A DNA stretch of 64,000 nt from Actinomadura oligospora ATCC 43269 (GTDB taxonomy: Bacteria > Actinomycetota > Actinomycetes > Streptosporangiales > Streptosporangiaceae): positions 168,231-232,230 of the forward strand of contig NZ_JADG01000017.1 in NCBI RefSeq assembly GCF_000518265.1, in the 5' to 3' direction. Shown piece by piece: positions 20,966 through 29,914 of the stretch. How positions within the stretch are numbered: position 1 is the stretch's first letter; every line of letters starts with the position of its first letter. The notes below the pieces were generated by a model. The model searched no databases and had not been told where the DNA came from. It saw only the letters and a program-made list of their open reading frames with translations. A program made the translations under genes and the position numbers.

Positions 20966-21184
20966 CCCCGCCGCGACGCCGGTCCGCAACTCACCCGATA
21001 CTAGGGCGGACGTCGTTCCGGAAACGGATTCGGACGTCGGTCCGGACATCCGGACGGTCGGACGTCCCAACCGGACGCGCGGCGCCGTCGTCCCAGAGAA
21101 GGACGAGTTCAGCACACACCGGGACGCGGTGGGCGCGGTGCGCAGAGGGGTGTCAGTGCCGTCGGGTCCGGGCTTCCGGGACAA

Positions 21185-21203
21185 GTCAGGGTTTCCCACG
21201 ATG
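21185..21203 (+). promoter_or_regulatory. Second copy of the 19-bp shared upstream motif
   Basis: GTCAGGGTTTCCCACGATG, one mismatch from the copy at 16203-16221, same strand, similar distance (54 bp) to the next start codon. The preceding 200 bp (20966-21184) holds only GGTCCGGA/CGGACGTC-rich DNA with no gene. Confidence 0.6.
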
Positions 21204-21256
21204 CCGCCGGTCAGTGCCCGGCCGCATCATTCTTGCGGGCAAACACGGAGGCGAGG

Positions 21257-22354
21257 ATGACGCAGACGACGATTCCGCGGCGGACGCTGGAGGGCGTCAA
21301 GGACGCCGACGTCACGGTGTTCCCGTTCGCGACGGGGGACGGTCTCGGGCTGGAGCTCACCCGGTTCGAGCGCGCGGAGTGCGACGACGTCGTGCTGCTG
21401 GTCCACGGCCTGACGTCCGCGAGCGACGTGTTCATCATGCCGGAGCACCAGAACCTGACCACCCACCTGCTGGACGCCGGGTTCACCGACGTGTGGGCGC
21501 TGGACTTCCGGATGAGCGGCCGGTTCCCCTACGACACCGAGACCCACCGCTACACCCTCGACGACATCGCGCTGTACGACTTCCCGGCGGCCCTGGAGGT
21601 GATCCGCCGCGAGATCGGCGACCGGCGGCTGCACGTGATCGCGCACTGCCTCGGCTCGGTGTCGTTCACCATGGCCCTGTTCGCCGGGACCGTCACCGAC
21701 ATCACCAGCCTGACCTGCAACAGCGTCTCGCTGACGCCGCGGGTTCCGGCGTTCTCCAAGCTGAAGCTGTCGTTCGGCCCGGCGTTCCTGGAGTACGTGG
21801 TCGGGCTGCCGTTCCTCGACCCGCGGTTCGGCGAGGCCCCGGCGTTCACCCGCGGCTGGATGCTGTCGCGGATGGTGTCGCTGTTCCACCGCGAGTGCGA
21901 CATCCGCGCCTGCCACATGCAGAGCTTCCAGTGGGGCGCGGGGAAGCCCGCGATGTACGAGCACGAGAACCTGCTGCCCGCCACGCACGCGCGCGTCGCC
22001 GACATCTGCTGCGCGTCCGGGCTGCACTACTACCGGCACGTCCGCAAGATGGTCGACGCCGGGCGCTCGGTGAGGTTCTCCCCGGACGACCCGAAGTACG
22101 CGGCGCTGCCGAAGGACTACCTGGCGAACGCCGCCGACGTGACCACGCCGCTGCTGCTGCTCGCGCCGGAGAAGAACCGGGTGTTCACCGACTCCAACGT
22201 CCACCTCCACAAGATCCTCGAGAAGGCCGCGCCCGGCCGCCACGAACTGGCGGTGCTGCCCGGCTACGGGCACCTCGACCCGCTCATCGGCAAGAACTCG
22301 CACCTCGACGTGTTCCCCCGCATCGTCGACTTCCTCAAGCGGCACTCCGCCTAG
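21257..22354 (+). CDS. Alpha/beta hydrolase with Cys nucleophile
   Basis: 365 aa alpha/beta-hydrolase fold. The oxyanion HG motif is VLLVHGLTSASDVF (about 52). The nucleophile elbow reads IAHCLGSVSF, placing Cys131 rather than Ser at the nucleophile position, as in PHA synthases and dienelactone hydrolase. The C-terminal His is in LPGYGHLDPLIG (about 339). This family is found next to, or fused with, GMC cholesterol-oxidase-like enzymes, and here it is the first gene of that pair, 63 bp before the oxidase. The start is ATG 21257 with GGAG upstream; it could act on the lipid or sterol ester feeding the oxidase (inference). Confidence 0.85.
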   Translation: MTQTTIPRRTLEGVKDADVTVFPFATGDGLGLELTRFERAECDDVVLLVHGLTSASDVFIMPEHQNLTTHLLDAGFTDVWALDFRMSGRFPYDTETHRYTLDDIALYDFPAALEVIRREIGDRRLHVIAHCLGSVSFTMALFAGTVTDITSLTCNSVSLTPRVPAFSKLKLSFGPAFLEYVVGLPFLDPRFGEAPAFTRGWMLSRMVSLFHRECDIRACHMQSFQWGAGKPAMYEHENLLPATHARVADICCASGLHYYRHVRKMVDAGRSVRFSPDDPKYAALPKDYLANAADVTTPLLLLAPEKNRVFTDSNVHLHKILEKAAPGRHELAVLPGYGHLDPLIGKNSHLDVFPRIVDFLKRHSA

Positions 22355-22417
22355 GCCGCCTGGCCGGGCCGGGGCGCCGTCCGCACAGAACACAGAAGCA
22401 AGAGCAGGAGCAACAGC

Positions 22418-24919
22418 ATGGAGCAGGTCGACGCGGTCGTCGTCGGCTCGGGATTCGGCGGGTCGGTCAGCGCGTACCGGCTGGCCGAGGCCGGGCGGTC
22501 GGTGGTGCTGATGGAGCGCGGCCGCCCCTACCCGCCCGGCGCCTTCCCCCGCTCCCCCGCCGAGATGGGACGGGCGTTCTGGGAACCGCGCGCGGGCCTG
22601 TACGGCATGTTCGACGTGTGGCGCTTCGACGGCTGCGACTCGGTCGTCTCGTCCGGGCTCGGCGGCGGCTCGCTGATCTACGCCAACGTGCTGCTCCGCA
22701 AGGACGAGCGCTGGTTCGTGCACGAGGAGATGCCGGACGGCTCCTACGAGTCGTGGCCGATCAGCCGCGCCGACCTGGACCCGCACTACGACGCCGTGGA
22801 GAAGATCCTCGAGCCGACGCCGTTCCCGCTGGACCGGGCGCCGTTCGACAACACGCCGAAGGCGCACGCCATGCAGGACGCGGCGGCCGAGCTCGGCCTG
22901 GACGTGACGCTGCCGCCGCTCGCGGTCCGCTTCGCCGCCGAGCCCGGCGGGCAGCCCGCGGTGGGCCTGCCGATCGCCGAGCCGTCCTACGGCAACCTCC
23001 ACGGCGTCCCGCGGCGCACCTGCAACCTGTGCGGCGAGTGCGACATCGGCTGCAACGACGGGTCGAAGAACACCCTCGACCACACCTACCTGTCGGCCGC
23101 CCAGCACCACGGCGCGGACATCCGCACCGGGCACGAGGTGAAGGCGATCCGGCCACGTCCGGCCGGCGGGTACGAGGTCGACTACATCGTCCACGACATG
23201 GAGTCCAGGGCGCGCAAGCAGCCCGTGAAGACGATCGGCTGCGACCGGCTGATCCTGTCGGCCGGGACGTACGGCACCGCGCGCATCCTGCTGCGCTCGC
23301 GGGCGGCGCTGCCGGGGCTGAGCGGCGCGCTCGGCTCCCGCTTCAGCGGCAACGGCGATCTGCTGACGTTCCTACTCAAGGCCAAGGACCGCAACCGGGT
23401 CCGTCCTCTGGACGCCGCGCGCGGCCCGGTCATCACCAGCGCGATCCGGCTGCCGGACGACGTGGACGGCGTGCCCGGCGCGGGCCGCGGCGCCTACATC
23501 CAGGACGGCGGCTACCCCGGTTTCGTCGACTGGGCGGTGCAGGGCCTCGACGTCCCCGGCCAGATCGAGCGGATCGTGAAGTTCCTGGCCGAGCGCTTCC
23601 TCGACTTCTTCAAGGACGTCCCGGACACGCACCTGTCGGACGAGCTCAGCAGGCTCGTCGGCGACGGCTCCCTGACGGTCAGCTCGCTGCCGCTGCTCGG
23701 CATGGGCCGCGACATCCCCGACGGCCGTCTCGACCTCGACAAGCACGGCAGGCTCTACGCCGACTGGACGACCAAGACCAGCGAGGCCTACTTCGAGCGC
23801 GTCCGCAAGACGATGCAGAGCATCGCCGACGTGCTGGGCGCCGAGTACGCCGACAACCCGATGTGGTTCCGCAAGCGGATCATCACCGTCCACCCGCTGG
23901 GCGGCGTGCCGATGGGCGCGCACGACGGCGTGGGCGTGTGCGACCCGTACGGCGAGGTCTACGGCCACCCGGGACTCCACATCGCGGACGGCTCGGTCAT
24001 GCCGGGTCCGGTCGGCCCGAATCCCTCGCTGACGATCGCGGCGTTCGCCGACCGCATGAGCACCCACCTGTTGGAGAGCAGCATGTCCACGACCAGCGCG
24101 TCCTCCACCACGACGACGGCGGAGGCCGCCGTCGCGCCCGTCACCGACACGGCCACCGTGGTCGCCGGTGTGGGGGCGGGCGTGGGGGCCGCGTCCAGAA
24201 GCGCGGGGGCCGGGCCTGCCTCCACGGCAGGCCCGCATCACGGGGCGGGGAGCGGCAGTGCGTACATCCCGGAACCGGGGCCGCGGAAGGGACCCGGGGA
24301 CCGGTCCCCCAACGCGGCGGGACGTACGTCACTGTCCTTCACCGAGCAGATGAAGGGGCACGTCACCTTCGGCACGCCGGACCCGCGCGCGGGCGAGGTG
24401 CACGAGGGGCGCGAGCCGTTCGCGTTCCGGCTGACCATCAGCACCGACGACGTGCACCGCTTCCTCGCCGAGCCCGAGCACGAGGCGACCGCCGAGGGCT
24501 GGATCGAGGCCGCCGGATGCGGCGGGCGGCGGCCGGTCCGGCAGGGCTGGTTCAACCTGTTCGCGCCGACCGGCGAGGCGCAGCGCCGGGTGATGCGCTA
24601 CCGGCTGTTCTTCACCGACGACCGTGGGCGCGACCTCACCCTGACCGGTGAGAAGAACGTCCTGCACGGCCCGCCGACGCGGATCTGGCCGGACACCTCC
24701 ACGCTCTCCACGCGCCTGCTCGCCGGGCACGTGCGGCCGGAGGACGACCCCGACGCCGAGGTCGTCGGCGCGGGCGTGCTGCACATCCAGCTGACCGACT
24801 TCGCGCGGCAGCTCACCACCTTCCGCACCGGCGGGCCGCACGGCACGACGGCGCTGGTCGAGTTCGGCCGGTTCTTCGCCGGCGAGCTCTGGGAGGTCTA
24901 CGGCCCCGACCTCACCTGA
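22418..24919 (+). CDS. GMC oxidoreductase, cholesterol-oxidase-like, with extra C-terminal domain
   Basis: 833 aa. FAD-binding N-terminus DAVVVGSGFGGSVSAYRLAE, GMC signature SGLGGGSLIYANVL, a Cys-rich patch CNLCGECDIGCNDGSKNT, and the catalytic region IITVHPLGGVPMGAHDG (His about 491) plus VGPNPSLTIAAFADRM (Asn about 533) resemble ChoD-type enzymes of mycobacteria and relatives, which oxidise 3-hydroxysteroids or related alcohols. A usual member ends near 570. Here a low-complexity Ser/Thr/Gly linker (about 550-640) leads to about 190 further residues (LSFTEQMKGHVTFG to the end) that form a separate beta-rich domain of unknown role. AGGAG precedes the ATG. No signal peptide. Confidence 0.9.
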   Translation: MEQVDAVVVGSGFGGSVSAYRLAEAGRSVVLMERGRPYPPGAFPRSPAEMGRAFWEPRAGLYGMFDVWRFDGCDSVVSSGLGGGSLIYANVLLRKDERWFVHEEMPDGSYESWPISRADLDPHYDAVEKILEPTPFPLDRAPFDNTPKAHAMQDAAAELGLDVTLPPLAVRFAAEPGGQPAVGLPIAEPSYGNLHGVPRRTCNLCGECDIGCNDGSKNTLDHTYLSAAQHHGADIRTGHEVKAIRPRPAGGYEVDYIVHDMESRARKQPVKTIGCDRLILSAGTYGTARILLRSRAALPGLSGALGSRFSGNGDLLTFLLKAKDRNRVRPLDAARGPVITSAIRLPDDVDGVPGAGRGAYIQDGGYPGFVDWAVQGLDVPGQIERIVKFLAERFLDFFKDVPDTHLSDELSRLVGDGSLTVSSLPLLGMGRDIPDGRLDLDKHGRLYADWTTKTSEAYFERVRKTMQSIADVLGAEYADNPMWFRKRIITVHPLGGVPMGAHDGVGVCDPYGEVYGHPGLHIADGSVMPGPVGPNPSLTIAAFADRMSTHLLESSMSTTSASSTTTTAEAAVAPVTDTATVVAGVGAGVGAASRSAGAGPASTAGPHHGAGSGSAYIPEPGPRKGPGDRSPNAAGRTSLSFTEQMKGHVTFGTPDPRAGEVHEGREPFAFRLTISTDDVHRFLAEPEHEATAEGWIEAAGCGGRRPVRQGWFNLFAPTGEAQRRVMRYRLFFTDDRGRDLTLTGEKNVLHGPPTRIWPDTSTLSTRLLAGHVRPEDDPDAEVVGAGVLHIQLTDFARQLTTFRTGGPHGTTALVEFGRFFAGELWEVYGPDLT

Positions 24920-24936
24920 ACCGGGGCCCCTTGAAC

Positions 24937-24982
24937 GCGCGGGACGGAGGAACTGCGGGGTGCCTCCGTCCCGCGCCCTTTT
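24937..24982 (+). terminator. Rho-independent terminator after the oxidase gene
   Basis: Perfect 14-bp stem (arms 24937-24950 and 24963-24976) with a 12-base loop, followed by CTTTTCT. It closes the hydrolase/oxidase operon. Confidence 0.85.
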
Positions 24983-25105
24983 CTGTGCTCTTCGGGCGCT
25001 CCTCCTCGCGCGCGCCCGCGTATCCCGCTGATGTGCTTTCCGTCCGCGTCCGTGACCGTTCCCGTAGGCTCGATGTCCGACCTGAACGTCCACGCTGGAG
25101 GAAGC

Positions 25106-25531
25106 GTGAACGGAATCCTCCTCACTGGGAACCTGGCGGTCGGGGCCGCCCTCCTGGCCTCCCGGCGGACCGGCGGCGGACGCCGCAAGATCTGGGTGAT
25201 CGTCGGACTCGTCGCCTTCGGCACGTGGATCCTGCTGGCCGGGCACTCCTCCGAGAGTATGCTGGTTGCCCTGATGTTCCATGCCACCGCGGCGATGCTG
25301 CTGGTGGAGATGACGGCGCTCCGGCGCCTCGTCGTCGATCTCGGATGGATGGCCGGCGGCGTCCTGCTCCTCCTGCTGAACCTGCCGTCCTGGCACGCCG
25401 GTGACCGGATCGCCGCCCACCGGTCGTGGGTCACGGTCTCGGCGCTGGCGGTCGTGGCGGCGCTGACCGCCGCGGCCGTGCGGACGAACCGGCTGGCCAG
25501 GGACCCCGACATCGGCCCCGGCGGAACCTGA
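25106..25531 (+). CDS. Small four-helix membrane protein
   Basis: 141 aa with four hydrophobic helices (about 5-18, 27-43, 46-62 and 72-86, then another near 105-125 depending on the cut-off). I recognise no family. GTG 25106 is set by GGAGG five bases upstream. Its TGA overlaps the next ATG by one base, so the two are translated as a unit with the DUF6338-like gene. Confidence 0.7.
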   Translation: MNGILLTGNLAVGAALLASRRTGGGRRKIWVIVGLVAFGTWILLAGHSSESMLVALMFHATAAMLLVEMTALRRLVVDLGWMAGGVLLLLLNLPSWHAGDRIAAHRSWVTVSALAVVAALTAAAVRTNRLARDPDIGPGGT

Positions 25532-26181
25532 TGAGCGCCCCTTCGACGGTGCTGCAGCTGGCGCTGCTGGTGCTGGTCGTCCTGCCCGGGATCACCTACC
25601 AGTTCCTGCGGGAACGCCTGCGCGGCCCCGTCCCGGGCGAGCAGAACCTCGGCGAGCGCGTCGCCCGCGCCCTCGTCGCCTCCCTCGTGCTGGACGCCCT
25701 GTACCTCGTCCTCATCGGCCCGACGCTGGTGCGTGTGGTGCGAGGCGGGCAGAAGCACGGGTGGTCGCACGTGTTCCGGGAGCCGAGACTGACCGGGCTT
25801 CTGGGGCTCGTCCTGTTCGTCCTGGTCCCGGCCTTCGCGGCGTTTCTCGTCACCCGCCGGGAACGCCGGAGGCTCAATGCGGCGCGCTATCAGGCGACGC
25901 CGACCGCGTGGGATCAGATGTTCCGGAAGCAGGGGTCGTGTTTCGTACGCGTGCGCATGAAGGACGGCTCGTGGGCCGGGGGATGGTACGGAAAGGATTC
26001 GTACGCGACGTCCTATCCGCATCCGCAGGAGCTCTACCTGGAATCGGCATGGATGATGGACGGCGAGGGCGCTTTCCTACGGCGGGTGGACGGCAGCGGC
26101 GGCCTCTTCGTGCGGTCCGCCGATACCGACTACCTGGAGATCGTGCGGCCGGACGATACCAAGAGGGGCGATGATGCCTGA
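25531..26181 (+). CDS. DUF6338-like membrane protein
   Basis: 216 aa. Three N-terminal helices (about 7-22, 45-62 and 88-107; LVVLPGITYQFLRERLRGP is a typical start) are followed by a cytosolic domain of about 100 residues (GSCFVRVRMKDGSWAGGWYG, SYPHPQELYLESAWMM, LFVRSADTDYLEIV). This matches what I recall of the DUF6338 family, whose function is unknown. The soluble part looks like a small beta barrel. It overlaps the small gene before it by 1 bp and the small gene after it by 8 bp. Confidence 0.72.
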   Translation: MSAPSTVLQLALLVLVVLPGITYQFLRERLRGPVPGEQNLGERVARALVASLVLDALYLVLIGPTLVRVVRGGQKHGWSHVFREPRLTGLLGLVLFVLVPAFAAFLVTRRERRRLNAARYQATPTAWDQMFRKQGSCFVRVRMKDGSWAGGWYGKDSYATSYPHPQELYLESAWMMDGEGAFLRRVDGSGGLFVRSADTDYLEIVRPDDTKRGDDA

Positions 26182-26365
26182 GAACGAACTGACCCCGTTC
26201 GAACGGGAACTGAAGGAATCGGTGGCGGAGGTTCGCGGCCATTCTCCGGCGGACGACACCGCCGAACCCACCGCCGCACCTCCCGGACGCGCCGGGCTCT
26301 CCCCCACCGCGGACAAGGACCCGGCGTCCGGGTCAGGCTCCGACGTGGATCAGTCCCGCCCATAG
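26174..26365 (+). CDS. Small acidic hypothetical protein downstream of DUF6338 gene
   Basis: 63 aa, start ATG 26174 (26171 also possible) behind AGAGGGG. An N-terminal charged helix (ELTPFERELKESVAEVRG) is followed by an apparently disordered, Pro/Ala/Asp-rich tail. It overlaps the end of the DUF6338-like gene by 8 bp and, on the other strand, the end of the CHAT protease gene by 33 bp. No family recognised; it might be a partner or substrate of its neighbours (speculative). Confidence 0.55.
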   Translation: MPENELTPFERELKESVAEVRGHSPADDTAEPTAAPPGRAGLSPTADKDPASGSGSDVDQSRP

Positions 26366-29143
26366 CCCGGGAAGGCGCGGGTACATCTCGGTACTCGCTC
26401 TCCGCGCGGTCGCGTGGACGGCCCGGGCGATGCCGTCGTCCGCCTCGCCTGTCGCGTCGAGTTCGGTGTACAGGGCCTTGGCGAGCTGGAACGCGCCGCG
26501 GTCGGGGAGCCTCCAGAGGGTCGAGACGACGTGCGGGAATCCGGCGAGCTGGAACGCCGAGGTGAGGTGGATCGCCTCGTCGTGGAAGCGCGGACCGGTC
26601 ACCGCCGTCTCGCAGGCCGACAGGTAGGCGAACCAGGATTCCCGCAGGTCCAGGGCCGAGATGTCGGCGACGGTCAGCGGCGTCCGCTGGTGGTCGTGGA
26701 GGAGCAGCCTGCTCTGTGAGGGCGTCTCGGCCTCGGGCACCGCGTGGCAAGCGAAGTGCACCCACGGATGGCGCGGCAGTTCGGCGCACACCCGCTCGTG
26801 CGTCGCGTCGCCGTCCGCGAGGAGCGTCACCGGCCCGGGTGATGCGCGCTCGATGAACCTCGCCTCGTCCAGCGCTCCGGACAAGGGCCTGGCATCCGGG
26901 GTGTCCGACATCGCGACCACGAGCCACCCGTCACCGGACGGACGGACCCGTCGCCGCGCCGTGCCGAGCGCCCGGACCGTGGGGACGTACGACGAGACCA
27001 CCCGGTCCATGAGCGTCGGCCCACCGTCGCGATGGTGGCCCGCCGCGTGCAGGGGAAGCCGGACGAGCGACCCGGTCGGCACCCACCACAGGCGCGGCGG
27101 GGACGCTCCCGGAGGCACGTCGGCGGGAAAGGCGGCGGGCAGAATCGGCGCCACGATCTCGTCCCAGATCCAGGCCAGCGCGTCGAAGGCCGGGCCCTGG
27201 GCGTCGACGTCGTGGATCACGCCCGGCCGGAAGCAGTCGTCAAGGCGTCTCGACCACTTCCCGACGCCGTCGGCCGTGATGTTCAGAGCCACGGTCCGGA
27301 ACCCGTCGGGGGTGACGACGATGGCGTCCGATCTGCGGTCGGTGACATGGAGGTAGACGAGCGGGCCCTGCTCGCTCTCGGCCCGCAGCCGGTCGGCGGA
27401 GAACGGGCGGGCGAAGTCGCCGAAGCCCGGCAGGGCCCGGATGCGCCCGACCAGGTCCTGCCAGCGTTCGTCCTGGCCAGCGCGAAGGCGGCGCGCCGCG
27501 TCGGCCTGTTCGCCTCGTCCGGGCAGGGCGGTGACGTGGGTCATCTCCTGCCGCAGGCCGTCCAGCTCGTCCGCGAGGCCGGGGTGACGGCCCGCGAGCG
27601 CGCCGAGGTCGGTCCGCAGGTCGAGGCCGCGGGCCAGCAGGACGCCCCGGCCGTGCTCGAGCAGGACGGCCGCCTTGTCGGGCCTCCCGATCTCCAGGGC
27701 GCCCGCGGCGGCGGTCGCCGCGACGTCCGGCACACCGGCGAGCCGCTGTTCCTGGTCGCCGCGTTCCAGCTCGTGGGCCGCCAGGCGCGGCAGGAGGGCG
27801 ATCACGTCCTCCAGCGCCTCGACGGCCTGCGCGTGCAGCCCCTCGGCGAGCGCGATGTCGCTCCAGGCGAGTCCCGCCCGCAGCCGGGTCGGCACATCGG
27901 ACGTCTCGTGGCACGCCGCACTTGTGGCGGCGGCGAGCGCGTCGTCCAGGTGGCCGCCGCCCGGATCGTCCCGATGGATCGCGTGCAGGACGAGCGCGTG
28001 GTTGAGGGAGTACCGGGCGGTCTCGGGAGCGTCGGAGGCCCCTCCGAGCACGGCCTGCCGCGCGGCCTCCTCCGCCTCGTCCAGGAGGGAGGGCGCTCGC
28101 CTGGTCTCGTAGTGCCGGATCGGGTCCGCGGGCGGCGTGTCACCCCGCTGGGCGTGCGCGACGCGAAGCGCCAGGGACAGGTGATGCAGCGCCGAGGAGT
28201 ACAGGGGATCGCCGGGCGGAAGCCGGCGGCGGACCTCGCGGCCCAACTCGATCGCCACCCGGAGTTCCCCGAGGTCCTGGACGAGCCTGCCGTGGCGCGT
28301 CAGCAGGTGACACATCCTGATCTCGTCGGCCACCCGGATGTACCCCCGCGCGGACGCCGAGTCGATGGCCGACCGGAGCCGGTCGAGGGCCTCCTCCAGG
28401 GACGGCAGGTCGCCCGTGGACTCGTGGACGCTGAACAGCACCGCGCTCAGGCGGGAGCAGCACAGAGGGTAGGAGAGGTGCCTCGGGTGCAGCAGCGCCA
28501 CGGCCCGCGTGCCGAACTCACGCGCCTCGTCGAGGTCGCCCGCGGCTCCGGTGTGCTCGTGGCGCAGCCGGAGGGCCGTGCTCAGCTCGGTCAGGAGAAG
28601 CGCGCGGTGAGTCTTGAGTCCCCTGGCCGACAGTCCTTCCCTACCGATCCGCACAGCTTCGTCGAGGTCGGCGCGTTCGTGGAGGCGCTCGTACCGAATC
28701 CGCAGGGCCCGGAGCAGCACGCTCCTGGCACGCAGCCGAGGCCCTTCGCCCACCGAGGTGTGGAGAGCGTCCTGGTAGCCCTGGACGGCATGGTCGAGCG
28801 ATCCGAGAGTGCCGTGCTTGTAGAAGTGGCGCAGCGCCGACTCGGCGTCACCGGCAGAGGCCGCCGACTTGTCGGCGTCGGCCGTCCCCCATCGATGCGC
28901 CTCCCAATTGCGCCACAGCATGGCGGCTCCGGCCAGCGCCATGGCCGCTCCCCCGGCCCCCTCGTACCAGCCGGGCTTCCCGCTGGGCGAGAGCCCGACA
29001 TCGCACAGCACATAGATCAGGAAGCCCGGGCCGAAGCCGGTCATGCGGTAGCGCTCGATCAGGGGGACGCGCCAGTTCGCACAGCCGAAGACCGCCATCA
29101 TGACGACGCCGAGGACGCCCAGGGCCTGCAGCCACTCGGACAT
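26333..29143 (-). CDS. Membrane-anchored TPR-CHAT domain protein (caspase-like protease)
   Basis: 936 aa. Two or three N-terminal helices (residues about 5-22, 35-50, 58-75) are followed by about 450 residues of TPR-like helices (LRARSVLLRALRIRYERLHE, ALLLTELSTALRLRHEH) and a C-terminal CHAT domain. The caspase-type dyad is intact: His in WVHFACHAV (about 798) and Cys in WFAYLSACETAVTGP (about 842), with the downstream AFQLAGFPHVVSTLW motif. CHAT proteases cut partner proteins, and in known bacterial systems are triggered by TPR or sensor modules. Translation starts 4 bp after the stop of the paralogue gene, so the three genes form one operon. The preceding HFYKH/LDHAVQ repeat marks the first TPR. 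Confidence 0.88.
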   Translation of the reverse strand: MSEWLQALGVLGVVMMAVFGCANWRVPLIERYRMTGFGPGFLIYVLCDVGLSPSGKPGWYEGAGGAAMALAGAAMLWRNWEAHRWGTADADKSAASAGDAESALRHFYKHGTLGSLDHAVQGYQDALHTSVGEGPRLRARSVLLRALRIRYERLHERADLDEAVRIGREGLSARGLKTHRALLLTELSTALRLRHEHTGAAGDLDEAREFGTRAVALLHPRHLSYPLCCSRLSAVLFSVHESTGDLPSLEEALDRLRSAIDSASARGYIRVADEIRMCHLLTRHGRLVQDLGELRVAIELGREVRRRLPPGDPLYSSALHHLSLALRVAHAQRGDTPPADPIRHYETRRAPSLLDEAEEAARQAVLGGASDAPETARYSLNHALVLHAIHRDDPGGGHLDDALAAATSAACHETSDVPTRLRAGLAWSDIALAEGLHAQAVEALEDVIALLPRLAAHELERGDQEQRLAGVPDVAATAAAGALEIGRPDKAAVLLEHGRGVLLARGLDLRTDLGALAGRHPGLADELDGLRQEMTHVTALPGRGEQADAARRLRAGQDERWQDLVGRIRALPGFGDFARPFSADRLRAESEQGPLVYLHVTDRRSDAIVVTPDGFRTVALNITADGVGKWSRRLDDCFRPGVIHDVDAQGPAFDALAWIWDEIVAPILPAAFPADVPPGASPPRLWWVPTGSLVRLPLHAAGHHRDGGPTLMDRVVSSYVPTVRALGTARRRVRPSGDGWLVVAMSDTPDARPLSGALDEARFIERASPGPVTLLADGDATHERVCAELPRHPWVHFACHAVPEAETPSQSRLLLHDHQRTPLTVADISALDLRESWFAYLSACETAVTGPRFHDEAIHLTSAFQLAGFPHVVSTLWRLPDRGAFQLAKALYTELDATGEADDGIARAVHATARRASTEMYPRLPGLWAGLIHVGA

Positions 29144-29147
29144 CCGC

Positions 29148-29906
29148 TCACTCCGCCCAGATGGCCGCCGGGTCGAACACGCGGGCGACCTCCCGGTACC
29201 TCTCCCTGGCACGTCGCGACGCGTCCGCGTACGAAGGGCGTTCCCGCGCCAGCGCCGCGTAGAGCGCGAGGGCCTCCTCGCCGAGGGTCTCCGCCTCGGA
29301 CCGCGCGGACAGCCCCTGGCAGCTCGGGAGGACGGCGCGGCGGAACCGGCGGCGTTCCAGGACGACGATCAGCCGCGAGGCCGCGGGCTCGGACGTGATC
29401 CGCCAGGGACGGCCGCGGGCGCCGCGCGCCGGTGGATGGTCCGCGATGAGTTCGGCGAGCAGGAGCCGCGCCTCGGCGGCCACGGCGATCCGTTCGGCGG
29501 CCGTCACGTCGCCGCGTCCGTCCGGGGCGAACCGCTCGACCGGCGGCGCCTCCAGCGCGCGGGCCGCCTCCGTGTGATCGCCGTGGGCCGGATCCGCGAG
29601 GTGGGCGCCGGCCAGCGCGGCACGCGCCTGGATGTCGGCGTGGTGGGGCGCCCGGGACGCCGAGATCTTCGGGACGGCCTCCTGCCCGAGGACGGACAGC
29701 GCGTGGCAGGCCGCGAGCAGCTCGGCCCGCCCCTCGCTGACGGAGCGCTGGTGGGCGCGCACGAGAGTGACATACAGGAGCAGGTGGTTCATGGCCCGCT
29801 GATAGGCCAGGCCCACGCGCAGCCTGCCACCGCCCACATCGGTGTCCCGCGCTTCCGTCCAGGCGGCGAGCGCTGCCCGGAGGTGGCGTCCCAGGGCCAC
29901 TCTCAC
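29148..29906 (-). CDS. Helical protein, paralogue of the gene before it, partner of the CHAT protein
   Basis: 252 aa, all-helical, no membrane segment. It aligns along its length with the product of the upstream gene: LRAALAAWTEARDTD with RKALVHWEAGRQAEAD, ALAGAHLADPAHGD with ALAASHIADPTRGD, and RFRRAVLPSCQG with RFFQAVLPSCAG. The shared VLPSC element with an invariant Cys is the most conserved point. I recognise no family. GTG 29906 begins 8 bp after the upstream stop; the CHAT gene starts 4 bp after its own stop. Confidence 0.7.
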   Translation of the reverse strand: MRVALGRHLRAALAAWTEARDTDVGGGRLRVGLAYQRAMNHLLLYVTLVRAHQRSVSEGRAELLAACHALSVLGQEAVPKISASRAPHHADIQARAALAGAHLADPAHGDHTEAARALEAPPVERFAPDGRGDVTAAERIAVAAEARLLLAELIADHPPARGARGRPWRITSEPAASRLIVVLERRRFRRAVLPSCQGLSARSEAETLGEEALALYAALARERPSYADASRRARERYREVARVFDPAAIWAE

Positions 29907-29914
29907 GTTTGGCG

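Noticed and set aside
20674..24651. A 1325-codon plus-strand frame crossing the LAL, hydrolase and GMC genes
   Set aside because: It is in another frame of recognised genes and is Arg/Pro/Ala-rich without any domain.
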